DNA of 64,000 bases, taken from positions 1,426,001-1,490,000 of the forward strand of contig JACKIM010000002.1 of assembly GCA_020638465.1 (NCBI GenBank). The letters run 5' to 3'. Source of the stretch: Geminicoccaceae bacterium (GTDB lineage: Bacteria > Pseudomonadota > Alphaproteobacteria > Geminicoccales > Geminicoccaceae). Shown in pieces: positions 1 to 10,848 of the stretch. How positions within the stretch are numbered: position 1 is the stretch's first letter; each line of letters begins with the position of its first letter. Both the position numbers and the translations under genes were made by a program. The notes under the pieces are model-generated. The model had not been told where the DNA came from. It made no database searches and worked only from the letters and a program-made list of their open reading frames with translations.

Positions 1-495
1 GACGCTGGCGGTCTCGCCGGTCAGCAGGTCGCCGCCGAGTCCGATCTTGCGCGGATCGATGGCTGCCAGCACGATCAGCAACGGCAGAAGCGGCAGGGCG
101 AGGACGGCATCCGTCAGGCGCATCAGCACGGCGTCGGTAACACCGCCGAAGAATCCGGCGACGAGGCCGATGAACGTACCGATGACAGCTGCCAGCAGGG
201 CGCCGCTCAATCCCACCGCAAGCGAAACCCTGCCTCCCTCCAGCAGTCGTGCGAGAAGATCACGGCCGAGTTCGTCAGTACCGAGCGGATGGACGGCATC
301 GGGAGCCTGCAGCCTGGCGAACAGGTTGACCGTATCGGGATCGATCCCGAATGCCGCCTCGATCTGCGGCGCCAGGACGGCGCATGACAGCATGAAACCG
401 AGGACGACGGCAGCCGCCATCGCAAGTTTCTGGCGGGAAAGACGCCCCGCAATGCCACGGTGGACGATGGCGGAACCCGTCATCTCAACTGCCAT
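1..495 (-). CDS. Dpp/Opp-type ABC transporter permease (DppC-like), partial
   Basis: Inner-membrane permease subunit of a peptide/nickel-type ABC importer; the C-terminus lies beyond the left window edge. The visible 165 residues show one N-terminal membrane segment, then the family hallmark HPLGTDELGRDLLARLL and the start of the membrane core. Two starts are in frame. The ATG at 495 lies behind GAGGGTGG and overlaps the end of the preceding permease gene by 11 bases. The ATG at 483 starts one base after that gene's stop. I chose 495 for its ribosome binding site. Tight coupling to the DppB-like gene indicates one heterodimeric channel. The substrate cannot be told, because neither the binding protein nor the ATPases are in view. 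Confidence 0.85.
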   Translation of the reverse strand, partial: MAVEMTGSAIVHRGIAGRLSRQKLAMAAAVVLGFMLSCAVLAPQIEAAFGIDPDTVNLFARLQAPDAVHPLGTDELGRDLLARLLEGGRVSLAVGLSGALLAAVIGTFIGLVAGFFGGVTDAVLMRLTDAVLALPLLPLLIVLAAIDPRKIGLGGDLLTGETASV

Positions 496-1441
496 AATCC
501 ACCCTCGGGTCGAGCCAGGCATAGGCGAGATCGGCCAGGAGGTTGGCCAGCAGGGTCATGGTCGCGGCCAGCATCAGGGCGGCCAGGGCAAGATTGAAGT
601 CATTGCCGAGGATCGCATCGTAGATGAGTTTTCCCATACCGTGATAGGAAAACATGGTTTCCACGACCAATGCACCGGAAAACAGCGACCCGAGCTGGAG
701 CGTGGTCACCGTGACGATGGGAATCATCGCATTGCCCATGGCGTGAATCCAGACGACCCGTCGTTCACTGCATCCCTTCGCGCGGGCCGTGCGCACATGG
801 TCTTCCTGCAGGGCATCGATCATCGCCGCGCGGACAAAGCGCAGGAATGTGCCGGCCGACAGTGCGGTGAGTGTCAGCACGGGCAGCACCATGTAGCGGA
901 GCCGGTCGAGCAGGCCGGTATCATCCAGACCGTGAATGCCGCCGGCGGGCAACCATCCCAGATGGACAGAAAAAACGATGATGAGCAGCAGGCCGAGCCA
1001 GAAGGACGGAATGGAAAAGCCGGCAAAGGCGACCAGGTTGATGGTTCCGTCAAGCATTCCGCCCGGCCGCCGGGCGGCCGCGACACCGGCCGGGACAGCG
1101 ATGAGGAGCGCCAGGACGAAGCTTGCACCGAGCAGCCACAGGGTATTTGCGATGCGCGGCTGGAGAACATCCAGCGTCGGCTGGCTGTAAAGTCTCGAAT
1201 AGCCGAAATCGCCCTGCACCGCCTGTCGAAGCCAGTGGGCGTAACGATGCCACAAGGGCTGGTCGAGCCCGTAAAGGCCCTTGAGCCGCTGTGCGTCGGC
1301 CGTGGTCATGTCGGGATTGGCCGAGAGCATCATGTCGATCGGATCGCCCGGCATCAGCCCGATCAGTCCGTAGATCAGGAAGGAAAGTGCCAGAAGGAGA
1401 AATGCGGTCTCGGACAGGCGTCGCAGGATGTAGCTTGTCAT
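485..1441 (-). CDS. Dpp/Opp-type ABC transporter permease (DppB-like)
   Basis: First permease subunit of a peptide/nickel-family ABC importer, 318 aa, normal length. It begins MTSYILRRL, typical of DppB/OppB, with an N-terminal transmembrane helix, a periplasmic stretch with GLDQPLWHRYAHWL, and five further membrane segments. The EAA loop (RTARAKGCSERRVV) that docks the ATPase is present near residue 215. The gene heads a minus-strand operon continuing into the DppC-like gene. A solute-binding protein gene usually precedes dppB. Here the upstream neighbour is instead an unrelated GGDEF/EAL gene, so the binding protein must be downstream of the window edge or elsewhere. Confidence 0.92.
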   Translation of the reverse strand: MTSYILRRLSETAFLLLALSFLIYGLIGLMPGDPIDMMLSANPDMTTADAQRLKGLYGLDQPLWHRYAHWLRQAVQGDFGYSRLYSQPTLDVLQPRIANTLWLLGASFVLALLIAVPAGVAAARRPGGMLDGTINLVAFAGFSIPSFWLGLLLIIVFSVHLGWLPAGGIHGLDDTGLLDRLRYMVLPVLTLTALSAGTFLRFVRAAMIDALQEDHVRTARAKGCSERRVVWIHAMGNAMIPIVTVTTLQLGSLFSGALVVETMFSYHGMGKLIYDAILGNDFNLALAALMLAATMTLLANLLADLAYAWLDPRVDYGS

Positions 1442-1500
1442 GGATGATCACCAGAGCATCTGACGGTCGCCTGTCAATCGTAATCTGCCTCGTGCCGCCG

Positions 1501-1558
1501 TTAACAGCGTGTTGACGAAATGCCGATAGCCGTCGGCATTTCGTCAACACGCTGTTAA
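1501..1558. repeat. perfect 26-bp inverted repeat with 6-base loop
   Basis: The left arm 1501-1526 (starts TTAACAGCGTGTTGACG) is the exact reverse complement of the right arm 1533-1558; the loop is TAGCCG. It lies between the stop of the GGDEF/EAL gene and the start of the permease operon, both on the minus strand. No T-run follows on either strand, so it is not a textbook intrinsic terminator. It could still be a transcript-stabilising or factor-dependent terminating hairpin, or a small palindromic mobile element. Confidence 0.9.
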
Positions 1559-1607
1559 GCCCCATTCCAGGTTTGTCCGGGCGAATGACCCAAATGGGAG
1601 ACAATCG

Positions 1608-3581
1608 TCATTTCGCGAACGACCAGTTCCCGCCGGGCACCGGTTCGAGCGCCTCGCCGCTCGCGGGCTGACCGAGGAGCGGCCCCTGCGCCTCGTCGCA
1701 GCCCAGGGCGAGCAGGCCGTCAAGTTGCCGCTCGTCTTCCACGCCATCGGCTATCGAGGTCCAGCCCATGCCGCGCGCGAAGGTGATGGCCGCCTTGACA
1801 ACCGCCCATGTGGCTGAGTTCTCCGGCATGTGCCGGATGAAGCGGCGGTCGATCTTGAGCTTGTCGAAGGGCATCGAGCGGATGCTGTCGAAGGATGCTG
1901 CACCCGTGCCGAAATGATCGAGGGTGAGATGAACGCCGAGGCTCTTGATACGCTGCAACTGCCCGGCAAGGCCGGGATCGCCACGTGCCAGGGCCGTCTC
2001 CGAAATTTCGATTCCGAGCCGTTCGGGCGGCAGTTTCGCGGCATCGAGGGCCTGCAGGATCTGGCGGGCGATGTCATATTGCCGAAGCTGGGCCTGCGAC
2101 AGGTTGATGGCCAGCTGTGTTCCGGCTCCATGATGCTGCCAGCGGCGCGCATGGCTGCAGGTTTCGGAGAGGATCCAGCGGCCCATCGGACCGATCAGGC
2201 CGGTCGTCTCGGCAAGTGGAAGAAACTCCGGGGATTGAAGATTGCCAAGAAGCGGATGCTTCCAGCGCAGCGAGACCTCGGCCGCGACGAGCGCCTGGGT
2301 CTTCAGGGTATAGCGGGGCTGGAACAGCAACTGGAGCTGACGTCTCTCGACCGCTTGCCGCAGGTCGCGTTCGAGCTGCGTGCGGTTCCGGTGATGGGCG
2401 TCGAGTTCCTCGGAATACAGCGAATAGCGGCCACGGCCGAAGGACTTGGCCTCATACAGGGCCTGATCGGCGTGCAACAGCAGTGCCCCGGGGTCGGTCC
2501 CGTTTTCCGGAAACAGGGCGACCCCGAGACTGGCGAGGACATGACTGCGGTTGCCATCGACCTCGAAGGGCATGTGAAAACCGTGCAGGATGCGCTCGGC
2601 TAGCTGGGCCGCGTCATGCGGGCGGCGAATGCCGGTCGAGACGATCGCGAACTCGTCTCCCCCCATGCGCGCCACGGTATCCTCGCTGGCGGTAACGGCC
2701 AAGAGGCTGGATGCCGTGTGCTTGAGCAACGCATCACCGGCGTGATGGCCGAGCGTGTCGTTGACCTGCTTGAAGCCGTCGAGATCGATCATCATCACCG
2801 CCACCGGATGCCCGGCGCTACGGGCTGCTTCCAGCGCCTCATCGAGGCGGCGCATCAGCAGGATGCGATTCGGCAGGCCCGTGAGCGAATCATGTTCGAG
2901 CAGGAAGCGGATCCGCTCCTCGGAACGGTGCCTTATCTCGATCTCGGAATTCAACCGCGCATTGCTGTCGCGCAATTCGCGAGTTCGTTCGCGCACGGAA
3001 GCGGAAAGTTCGCTTCGGGTCGTGCGCAACTCGTAGCGGCTCTTGCGCTGCTCCGCTTCGAGGCGATGGACAAGGGCGCGATGCTGGCGCGCGCGAATGC
3101 CGAGCATGACCAGAACCAGCGCCCCCATGGCAGCGAGAAGGACGACCTGTACCCACCGGTCTGGATGCAGATGGAAATAGCCACCTGCATAGACCATGCA
3201 GGTGGAAAGAAAGAGGGCAAGCTGCCGCCCCGGCGACCGGTGCAGGACGAGGAACCCGCCCGCCAGCATCGCCACGACCAGGAGCGGCAGCAGCGAATGC
3301 CCCTCATACCGCAGCCCATCGTGCAGCAATGCGCCGCCTGCGCCCCACAGGGCACCGCCTGCCAGCACCTGCCAGTCGAGCAGCCGGAAGCTCCGGTCGT
3401 ATCGTTTCCGGCCGCGCAGGAACCGGGCCACGACCGATGTCCCCTGGCTGGCGGCCAGCAGCAGGAACCAGAGGGCTGCACCGGGAACCTCCAGGGCGGG
3501 CAAGAGCGATGCCGGCAGCAGGACCACTCCCGCCAGAACAAGAGAGGTTGAATATCCGGCCATCAACTTCAACTTGAACAT
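1608..3581 (-). CDS. membrane GGDEF-EAL hybrid, probable diguanylate cyclase with degenerate EAL
   Basis: Predicted cyclic-di-GMP signalling protein, 657 aa. Residues 1-165 hold about five or six hydrophobic helices, followed by a charged, probably coiled-coil linker (170-225). The GGDEF domain (about 225-385) has an intact GGDEF signature at 307-311, so cyclase activity is plausible. The EAL domain (about 400-650) is degenerate at key sites: the signature E-x-L reads EVS (435-437), and the metal-binding DDFGTG motif reads DHFGTG (D555, H556). Phosphodiesterase activity is therefore doubtful and the domain may only bind c-di-GMP. The gene is monocistronic and divergent from clpB. Cyclic-di-GMP commonly controls exopolysaccharide, which is encoded nearby, but a direct link is inference. 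Confidence 0.9.
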   Translation of the reverse strand: MFKLKLMAGYSTSLVLAGVVLLPASLLPALEVPGAALWFLLLAASQGTSVVARFLRGRKRYDRSFRLLDWQVLAGGALWGAGGALLHDGLRYEGHSLLPLLVVAMLAGGFLVLHRSPGRQLALFLSTCMVYAGGYFHLHPDRWVQVVLLAAMGALVLVMLGIRARQHRALVHRLEAEQRKSRYELRTTRSELSASVRERTRELRDSNARLNSEIEIRHRSEERIRFLLEHDSLTGLPNRILLMRRLDEALEAARSAGHPVAVMMIDLDGFKQVNDTLGHHAGDALLKHTASSLLAVTASEDTVARMGGDEFAIVSTGIRRPHDAAQLAERILHGFHMPFEVDGNRSHVLASLGVALFPENGTDPGALLLHADQALYEAKSFGRGRYSLYSEELDAHHRNRTQLERDLRQAVERRQLQLLFQPRYTLKTQALVAAEVSLRWKHPLLGNLQSPEFLPLAETTGLIGPMGRWILSETCSHARRWQHHGAGTQLAINLSQAQLRQYDIARQILQALDAAKLPPERLGIEISETALARGDPGLAGQLQRIKSLGVHLTLDHFGTGAASFDSIRSMPFDKLKIDRRFIRHMPENSATWAVVKAAITFARGMGWTSIADGVEDERQLDGLLALGCDEAQGPLLGQPASGEALEPVPGGNWSFAK

Positions 3582-3765
3582 CCACGGTCAAACGAGCGGC
3601 AGGGCATGTCCGCGACACATCATCACGTGTCGAAGGGGTCTTTGCGAGGAGAGTAGAACAGAAGTTATGATCGTCAAACGGGAAATTCTGTCAATCGAAA
3701 CATTATATACACCTGCAATTACCATCCCACTGGTTGATCAACCCGCAGGATTGCCCGCCCCTCCC

Positions 3766-3797
3766 CTTGCGTGGTTCCAGCGATCCACCACATATCG
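3766..3797 (+). promoter_or_regulatory. possible heat-shock (RpoH-type) promoter of clpB
   Basis: About 80 bases upstream of the clpB start, CTTG (3766-3769) is followed after 18 bases by CCACATATCG (3788-3797). This loosely resembles the alphaproteobacterial RpoH pattern of CTTG, 17-18 bases, then C-rich/TAT. The -10 match is weak. The call rests largely on clpB being a standard RpoH target. Confidence 0.25.
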
Positions 3798-3875
3798 AAT
3801 GTGGCTGTCGCGATGCCTCGAAGGGGGTCACGACGAGCCGATCCGCTCGCATGAGGGACAAAGGAGAAAATACTC

Positions 3876-6467
<2,592 letters not shown>

Positions 6468-6536
6468 ACCGCTGAAGTTCCCCGGCAGCTGCCAGCTTTC
6501 CGGGGAATGACACGGAACGGACAGCACCCCCCCCCG

Positions 6537-6575
6537 CCGCTCCGGGACGATCGGAAGATCCCGGAGCGGTTTTTC
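6537..6575 (+). terminator. intrinsic terminator after clpB
   Basis: An 11-bp perfect stem (CCGCTCCGGGA, 6537-6547, pairing with 6559-6569) with an 11-base loop is followed by five T (6570-6574). A weaker 8-bp hairpin, TTCCCCGG/CCGGGGAA (6478-6485 with 6500-6507), lies just after the clpB stop, and a run of nine C sits at about 6527-6535. Confidence 0.85.
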
Positions 6576-6681
6576 TTCGCGTCGGGCGGACGTGAGAATA
6601 CCGGGCTGACAAATCCGGGGCCTTGGGGCAGGCTGTTTTCGTGCCGTCAGCGATCCTGCCGGCAGAAACGGGGAGGCCACA

Positions 6682-7761
6682 ATGCATTCAGGACTGTTCA
6701 TGATGCCGCTGCATCCGGCATCCAAGGATTATCATCAGGTCCTCGAAGAGGATCTCGAAGCCATCGTTCACGCCGACAGGGTGGGACTGGACGAGGTCTG
6801 GCTCGGCGAGCACTTCAGCTGCCAGACGGAACCCGTCACCTCGCCCCTCATGTTCATGGCACAGGCCATTCCGCAAACCGGGCGGATCAAGCTCTGTTCC
6901 GGCGTTCTCAACCTGCCGCAGCAGCACCCGGCCGTGGTTGCCGGTTTCGCCGCCATGTTCGACCATCTGTGCAAGGGCCGCTTCGTCATGGGCATCGGCC
7001 CCGGCGGCCTGCCCTCGGATTTCGAACTGTTCAAGCTCAACGATGCCATGGAACGCGGCCGGAGGATGCTCGAATCGATCGACATCATTCACAGGTTGTG
7101 GACGGAAGACCCGCCGCACTCGATCCGGGGAGAATACTGGCAGATCGAGCAGCCCGAGTGGCATGTCCCGGAATTCGGCCTGGGTGTGTTTCCGAAACCC
7201 TACCAGAAGCCCTTTCCTCCGGTGGCGATTGCCTCGATGAGCCCGTTTCCGTTCCTTGCCAGGGAAGCCGCCGGACGGGACTGGTCGGTCATCAGTGCCA
7301 ATTTCATTCCCGAGGACAGCGTCGCCACCCACTGGCAGCGCTATGTCCAGGGATGCGAGGAAAATGGCATCGAGCCGAACGGCGCGAAATGGAGGGTCGC
7401 GCGTACCATCCTCGTCACCGAGACCGACGCGGAGGCGGAACGATACCTGCAACAGCCCGGCTGCGCCCCGCGCTACTATTTCGACTACCTCTCGTCCCTG
7501 ATGAAGAAGGCTGGCTTCTCGCAGGTCATGAAGGGACTGCGCAAGGACATGAGCGACGCCGACCTCACTCCCGACTGGTGCATCAACGAAGTCGTCATCG
7601 CCGGCAGTCCCGCGACGGTTGCCGACAGGATCAACGCTCTGCGCGACCGCATCGGCCCGTTCGGCACCATCATTCTGGGCGGCATCGACTGGGATGACAA
7701 ACCCCTGTGGCGCAACTCCATCAAACTCTTCGCCGAACAGGTCCTGCCACGGCTGAACTGA
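6682..7761 (+). CDS. luciferase-like (LLM class) flavin-dependent oxidoreductase
   Basis: Predicted FMN- or F420-dependent monooxygenase with a bacterial-luciferase TIM barrel, 359 aa. Diagnostic stretches are the N-terminal barrel strand with DEVWLGEHF, the substrate/flavin region IKLCSGVLNLPQQHPAVVAG, and GRFVMGIGPGGLPSDFELF. It resembles alkanal-monooxygenase-like and limonene-hydroxylase-type members. The start is set by GGGGAGG 6-8 bases upstream of the ATG. The gene is flanked by the clpB terminator and a convergent Wzy-like gene, so it is probably a single-gene unit. Neighbours give no substrate hint. Confidence 0.88.
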   Translation: MHSGLFMMPLHPASKDYHQVLEEDLEAIVHADRVGLDEVWLGEHFSCQTEPVTSPLMFMAQAIPQTGRIKLCSGVLNLPQQHPAVVAGFAAMFDHLCKGRFVMGIGPGGLPSDFELFKLNDAMERGRRMLESIDIIHRLWTEDPPHSIRGEYWQIEQPEWHVPEFGLGVFPKPYQKPFPPVAIASMSPFPFLAREAAGRDWSVISANFIPEDSVATHWQRYVQGCEENGIEPNGAKWRVARTILVTETDAEAERYLQQPGCAPRYYFDYLSSLMKKAGFSQVMKGLRKDMSDADLTPDWCINEVVIAGSPATVADRINALRDRIGPFGTIILGGIDWDDKPLWRNSIKLFAEQVLPRLN

Positions 7762-7791
7762 TCCGCCCCCGTCGCCGGAGCGGGACGCGAT

Positions 7792-9252
7792 CTAGTCCGG
7801 ACGCAGCTCGACCCGGACCCGGCTCGATGTCGACTGGGCGATGCCGATGCCGAGCACGACGGCGAGGGTGAAGCCGATGGCGGGGATCTGCAGGCTGAAA
7901 TCGACCAGGGCGTGCAGACCCGCCACCAGGGCGGCCGACAGGGCGGCCAGGGGGTAGACCTTGTCGCGCCGGCGTCCGACCAGACCGCCGGCGATACGCA
8001 GGATGATGGCGAGGATGCCTGCATACAGCACGATTGCAGCAGGTATTCCCAGTTCCGCGACATGCTCCAGATAGGTATTGTGTGCCTTGTCGACGACCGC
8101 CGTCAGTCGTTCATCCCGCCACGCGGCGAATGCTGCCTCGTAATTGCCATACCCCTGTCCCAGCCATGGCCGATCGGAGATCATCTTCAAGGTCAGATCA
8201 TAAATGGCCACACGCGCATCGTTCATTCCGACCGCCCGGCCGATCCGCGTCAGCGAATAGTCGCCACTGAGCGTCAGTGCCCCGACCAGCACCGCGGCGA
8301 GGATGACGGGCAGCATCAGGCGAACGGCCAGCGGGGTCCGGCTGAGCCAGACGACGATGCCCGTCATGGTCGCAAGTGCCAGGGCCAGGCTGAGCAGGCC
8401 CCCGCGCGATCCGCTCAGCAGCGAGGAAAAACCGAGCAGCATCAGCGCCAGGAGCAACAATACGCCTCGGGGCGTGGACAGGATTTCGCCCATGCGCTGC
8501 CTGTATTGTGTCCAGTCGCGAACTTCCAGAAGCGGGGATAGCAGGCTCGCGAGAACTGCCATCAGCGAGATATTGGCAAAGGTCGCATAATTGTTCGGAT
8601 TGACAAAGACCGACTGCAGGCGTGCGAGCGTGATCCGCGGGACGCCCGGAACGACCCAACCGATCTTCAGGAAGTGGTTGGCGAGACCATAGGCGGCATA
8701 GGCCGCACCGATCGCGATGACAGCCGTCAGCAGCCGTTTCGCCTGCTCGCGGTCCACTGCGAGCCGCGAAGCCAGCCAGAACGCCGCGCCATAGGTCGAA
8801 AGGCGCATCAGGGCTTCACGGGTCGCCTGCCCGTCGAGCCCGATCAGGGGTTCGCCTTCGGCATCGATCAGGGCGAGCAGGGACCAGCGCGGATGCGCCA
8901 GCGCCCCGATTCCCAGCGGAACGGACTGTAGCCACGCCCAGATGCAGACGCCGACAAAACCGATGGTCGCCGGCAGTGGAATGGAGGCCGCATGACGCAC
9001 CTCGGCCGCCGGTTCACGCCGGATCAGCAGACTCGCCAGCAGCATGACCCCGGTGACGAGCGCCAGCAGCGACCATGGCCACGGTCGGTTTGCGCCGAGC
9101 GGCAAAGGTGCTGCCGCGAGGACGGCGATCAGCATCCAAGTCAGCGCCGCCGGACTCGCGCGAACTGCATGCAGCCAGGCTGGCACAACCGACAGGCTAT
9201 ACCGGCGGTGCCGCCGGCTGCGGGATCGAGATTGGCCGGTTGATACAATCAT
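7792..9252 (-). CDS. O-antigen ligase/polymerase (Wzy) family membrane protein
   Basis: Polytopic inner-membrane protein, 486 aa, with about eleven hydrophobic helices after an Arg/Ser-rich N-terminus. It carries typical motifs of O-antigen ligase/Wzy-family proteins: GANRPWPWSL in the first helical pair, SGSRGG near the middle, and the large periplasmic loop with GQGYGNYEAAF and KAHNTYLEHVAELG. Such proteins polymerise repeat units or ligate polysaccharide to an acceptor in the periplasm. It is divergent from the priming glycosyltransferase gene, placing it in exopolysaccharide locus 1. No strong ribosome site is visible at the ATG. Internal in-frame ATGs, for example at 9135, are possible but would remove the positively charged N-terminus. 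Confidence 0.82.
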   Translation of the reverse strand: MIVSTGQSRSRSRRHRRYSLSVVPAWLHAVRASPAALTWMLIAVLAAAPLPLGANRPWPWSLLALVTGVMLLASLLIRREPAAEVRHAASIPLPATIGFVGVCIWAWLQSVPLGIGALAHPRWSLLALIDAEGEPLIGLDGQATREALMRLSTYGAAFWLASRLAVDREQAKRLLTAVIAIGAAYAAYGLANHFLKIGWVVPGVPRITLARLQSVFVNPNNYATFANISLMAVLASLLSPLLEVRDWTQYRQRMGEILSTPRGVLLLLALMLLGFSSLLSGSRGGLLSLALALATMTGIVVWLSRTPLAVRLMLPVILAAVLVGALTLSGDYSLTRIGRAVGMNDARVAIYDLTLKMISDRPWLGQGYGNYEAAFAAWRDERLTAVVDKAHNTYLEHVAELGIPAAIVLYAGILAIILRIAGGLVGRRRDKVYPLAALSAALVAGLHALVDFSLQIPAIGFTLAVVLGIGIAQSTSSRVRVELRPD

Positions 9253-9381
9253 GCAGGTTTAACCCGTCATTAACCACGTTCTGCAAAGATATTCTCACAA
9301 AAGCAGAAATCCTCACGTGACGGATGCTACCATGTCATTTTCAACTTCAGGTTGCAATATGTATCCAGGGCGGCACCCGTC

Positions 9382-10848
9382 ATGATCACCGGCCTCCGTG
9401 CCCGGCACACGGGTGTCCGACCGGGCTTCCTCCTCGATCTGGCGATGGGTGCCCTTTCGCTGCCACTGGCGTCATGGCTGCGCTTCGGCGATCCCGACAC
9501 GACCTTGATGTTTGTCCTGCGGACGCCTGAAACGCTTGCGACCTTCCTGGCAATCTTCGCCCTGGTCATCGCCGCCTGCCGCCTTCCGTCGAGTGTCTGG
9601 CAGCATCTGTCGACATCGGACCTGCTGCAGGTGGTCAAGGTCGCTACGATCGCCATCGTGCTCGCCTATACCATCCTTTTCGTGCTCAGCCGCCTCGAAG
9701 CCGTACCGCGCTCGCTGCCGGCGCTGCACTGGCTGGTCCTTGTCGCACTCATGCTCGGGCCACGTCTGGCCACGATCGCCCTGGCCCAGCGCCGCGCGCG
9801 CGGGCGCCCGCTCGATGCCCTCTGCTGGCAGCCGGTCCTGCTGGTCGGCGCCGGCGATTGCGCCGCCCTGCTCTCCCGGCTCTTCCGCATGCGCCGCGAC
9901 ACGACCTACGAGATTGTCGGCATTCTCGATGACCGGACGGAGCTGGCGGGCCGTCGCATCGACGGCATTCCCATCCTCGGGACGACCGCCGATCTGGATC
10001 GCGTTACCGCCCGCCTCGCCCTGCACGGAGCACGGCCAAGGCATCTGGTGATGGCCGACATGGCCAACCGTCACGACCAGGCCGGTTTGCTGGACCTGTA
10101 TACGGCTGCCCGGCGCCACGACATCGCCATCCGCGATCTCGTCGACGTCCTCCGCACCGATCCGGCCGAGCGGCATGGACCGTTGCCCGGCGACGTCATG
10201 ATCGAGCTGGAACGACGCTCGTTCATCGCCGCCAAGCGTCTGGTCGACATCATGCTGTCGGCCACCGGGCTGCTGCTGGCGTCGCCGTTCATGGCGGTTC
10301 TCGCCGGCGTCATCCTCGTTGGCATCGGTCGCCCCGTGATCTTCCATCAGGTGCGCCCCGGCCGGGACCTCAAGGCATTCACGCTCTACAAGTTCCGCTC
10401 GCTGGCCCAGGCGCATCGCGACGATGGCTCGTTCGCTGCCGATGACGAGCGCCTCACGGGTCCCGGACGGTTCATGCGCCGCACCCGCCTCGATGAACTG
10501 CCGCAACTGTGGAATGTACTCAAGGGAGACATGTCCCTCATCGGTCCCCGCCCGCTTCTCGCAGGCGACCTGTCGGGCATTGGTGCGGACCTGCACGAGC
10601 GGGCGAGCCTGCGACCAGGTCTGACCGGCTGGGCGCAGGTCCACGGCGGGCATCAGCTGACATCCGAGCAAAAGCTCGCCCTCGATCTCTTCTACATCCG
10701 CAACTACAGCCCCTGGCTCGACATCGTCATCCTCGCCAGGACCGTCTCGATGGTCCTGTTCGGCGAGAAGATCGACCATGACGCGATCCGCCGCGCCCGG
10801 GGCGACCATCCCTTCGACATCCTTTCCATCGAAAGCGGGGCACGATGA
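9382..10848 (+). CDS. polyprenyl glycosylphosphotransferase (WcaJ/ExoY-like), exopolysaccharide priming enzyme
   Basis: Initiating hexose-1-phosphate transferase that loads the first sugar onto undecaprenyl phosphate at the inner membrane, 488 aa. Residues 1-125 hold four hydrophobic helices, followed by a nucleotide-binding-like CoA_binding_3 domain (VLLVGAGDCAALLSRL). The C-terminal catalytic domain (about 285-480) begins KRLVDIMLSATGLLLASP and contains the family signatures TLYKFRS, RRTRLDELPQLWNVLKGDMS, LIGPRPL and RPGLTGWAQV. The ATG at 9382 is preferred over an in-frame TTG at 9352. The stop overlaps gmd by ATGA, indicating translational coupling. Confidence 0.92.
   Translation: MITGLRARHTGVRPGFLLDLAMGALSLPLASWLRFGDPDTTLMFVLRTPETLATFLAIFALVIAACRLPSSVWQHLSTSDLLQVVKVATIAIVLAYTILFVLSRLEAVPRSLPALHWLVLVALMLGPRLATIALAQRRARGRPLDALCWQPVLLVGAGDCAALLSRLFRMRRDTTYEIVGILDDRTELAGRRIDGIPILGTTADLDRVTARLALHGARPRHLVMADMANRHDQAGLLDLYTAARRHDIAIRDLVDVLRTDPAERHGPLPGDVMIELERRSFIAAKRLVDIMLSATGLLLASPFMAVLAGVILVGIGRPVIFHQVRPGRDLKAFTLYKFRSLAQAHRDDGSFAADDERLTGPGRFMRRTRLDELPQLWNVLKGDMSLIGPRPLLAGDLSGIGADLHERASLRPGLTGWAQVHGGHQLTSEQKLALDLFYIRNYSPWLDIVILARTVSMVLFGEKIDHDAIRRARGDHPFDILSIESGAR

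Noticed and set aside
47..1447. A plus-strand frame of 466 codons over the left permease genes
   Set aside because: Low-complexity sequence antisense to two clear ABC permease genes.
6527..6535. Nine-C homopolymer after clpB as a phase-variation tract
   Set aside because: It lies between genes, downstream of a stop and before a terminator, so slippage would change no reading frame or obvious promoter spacing.
9352..9381. TTG start for the priming glycosyltransferase
   Set aside because: It adds ten residues without homology; the ATG at 9382 is better placed behind a purine-rich stretch.
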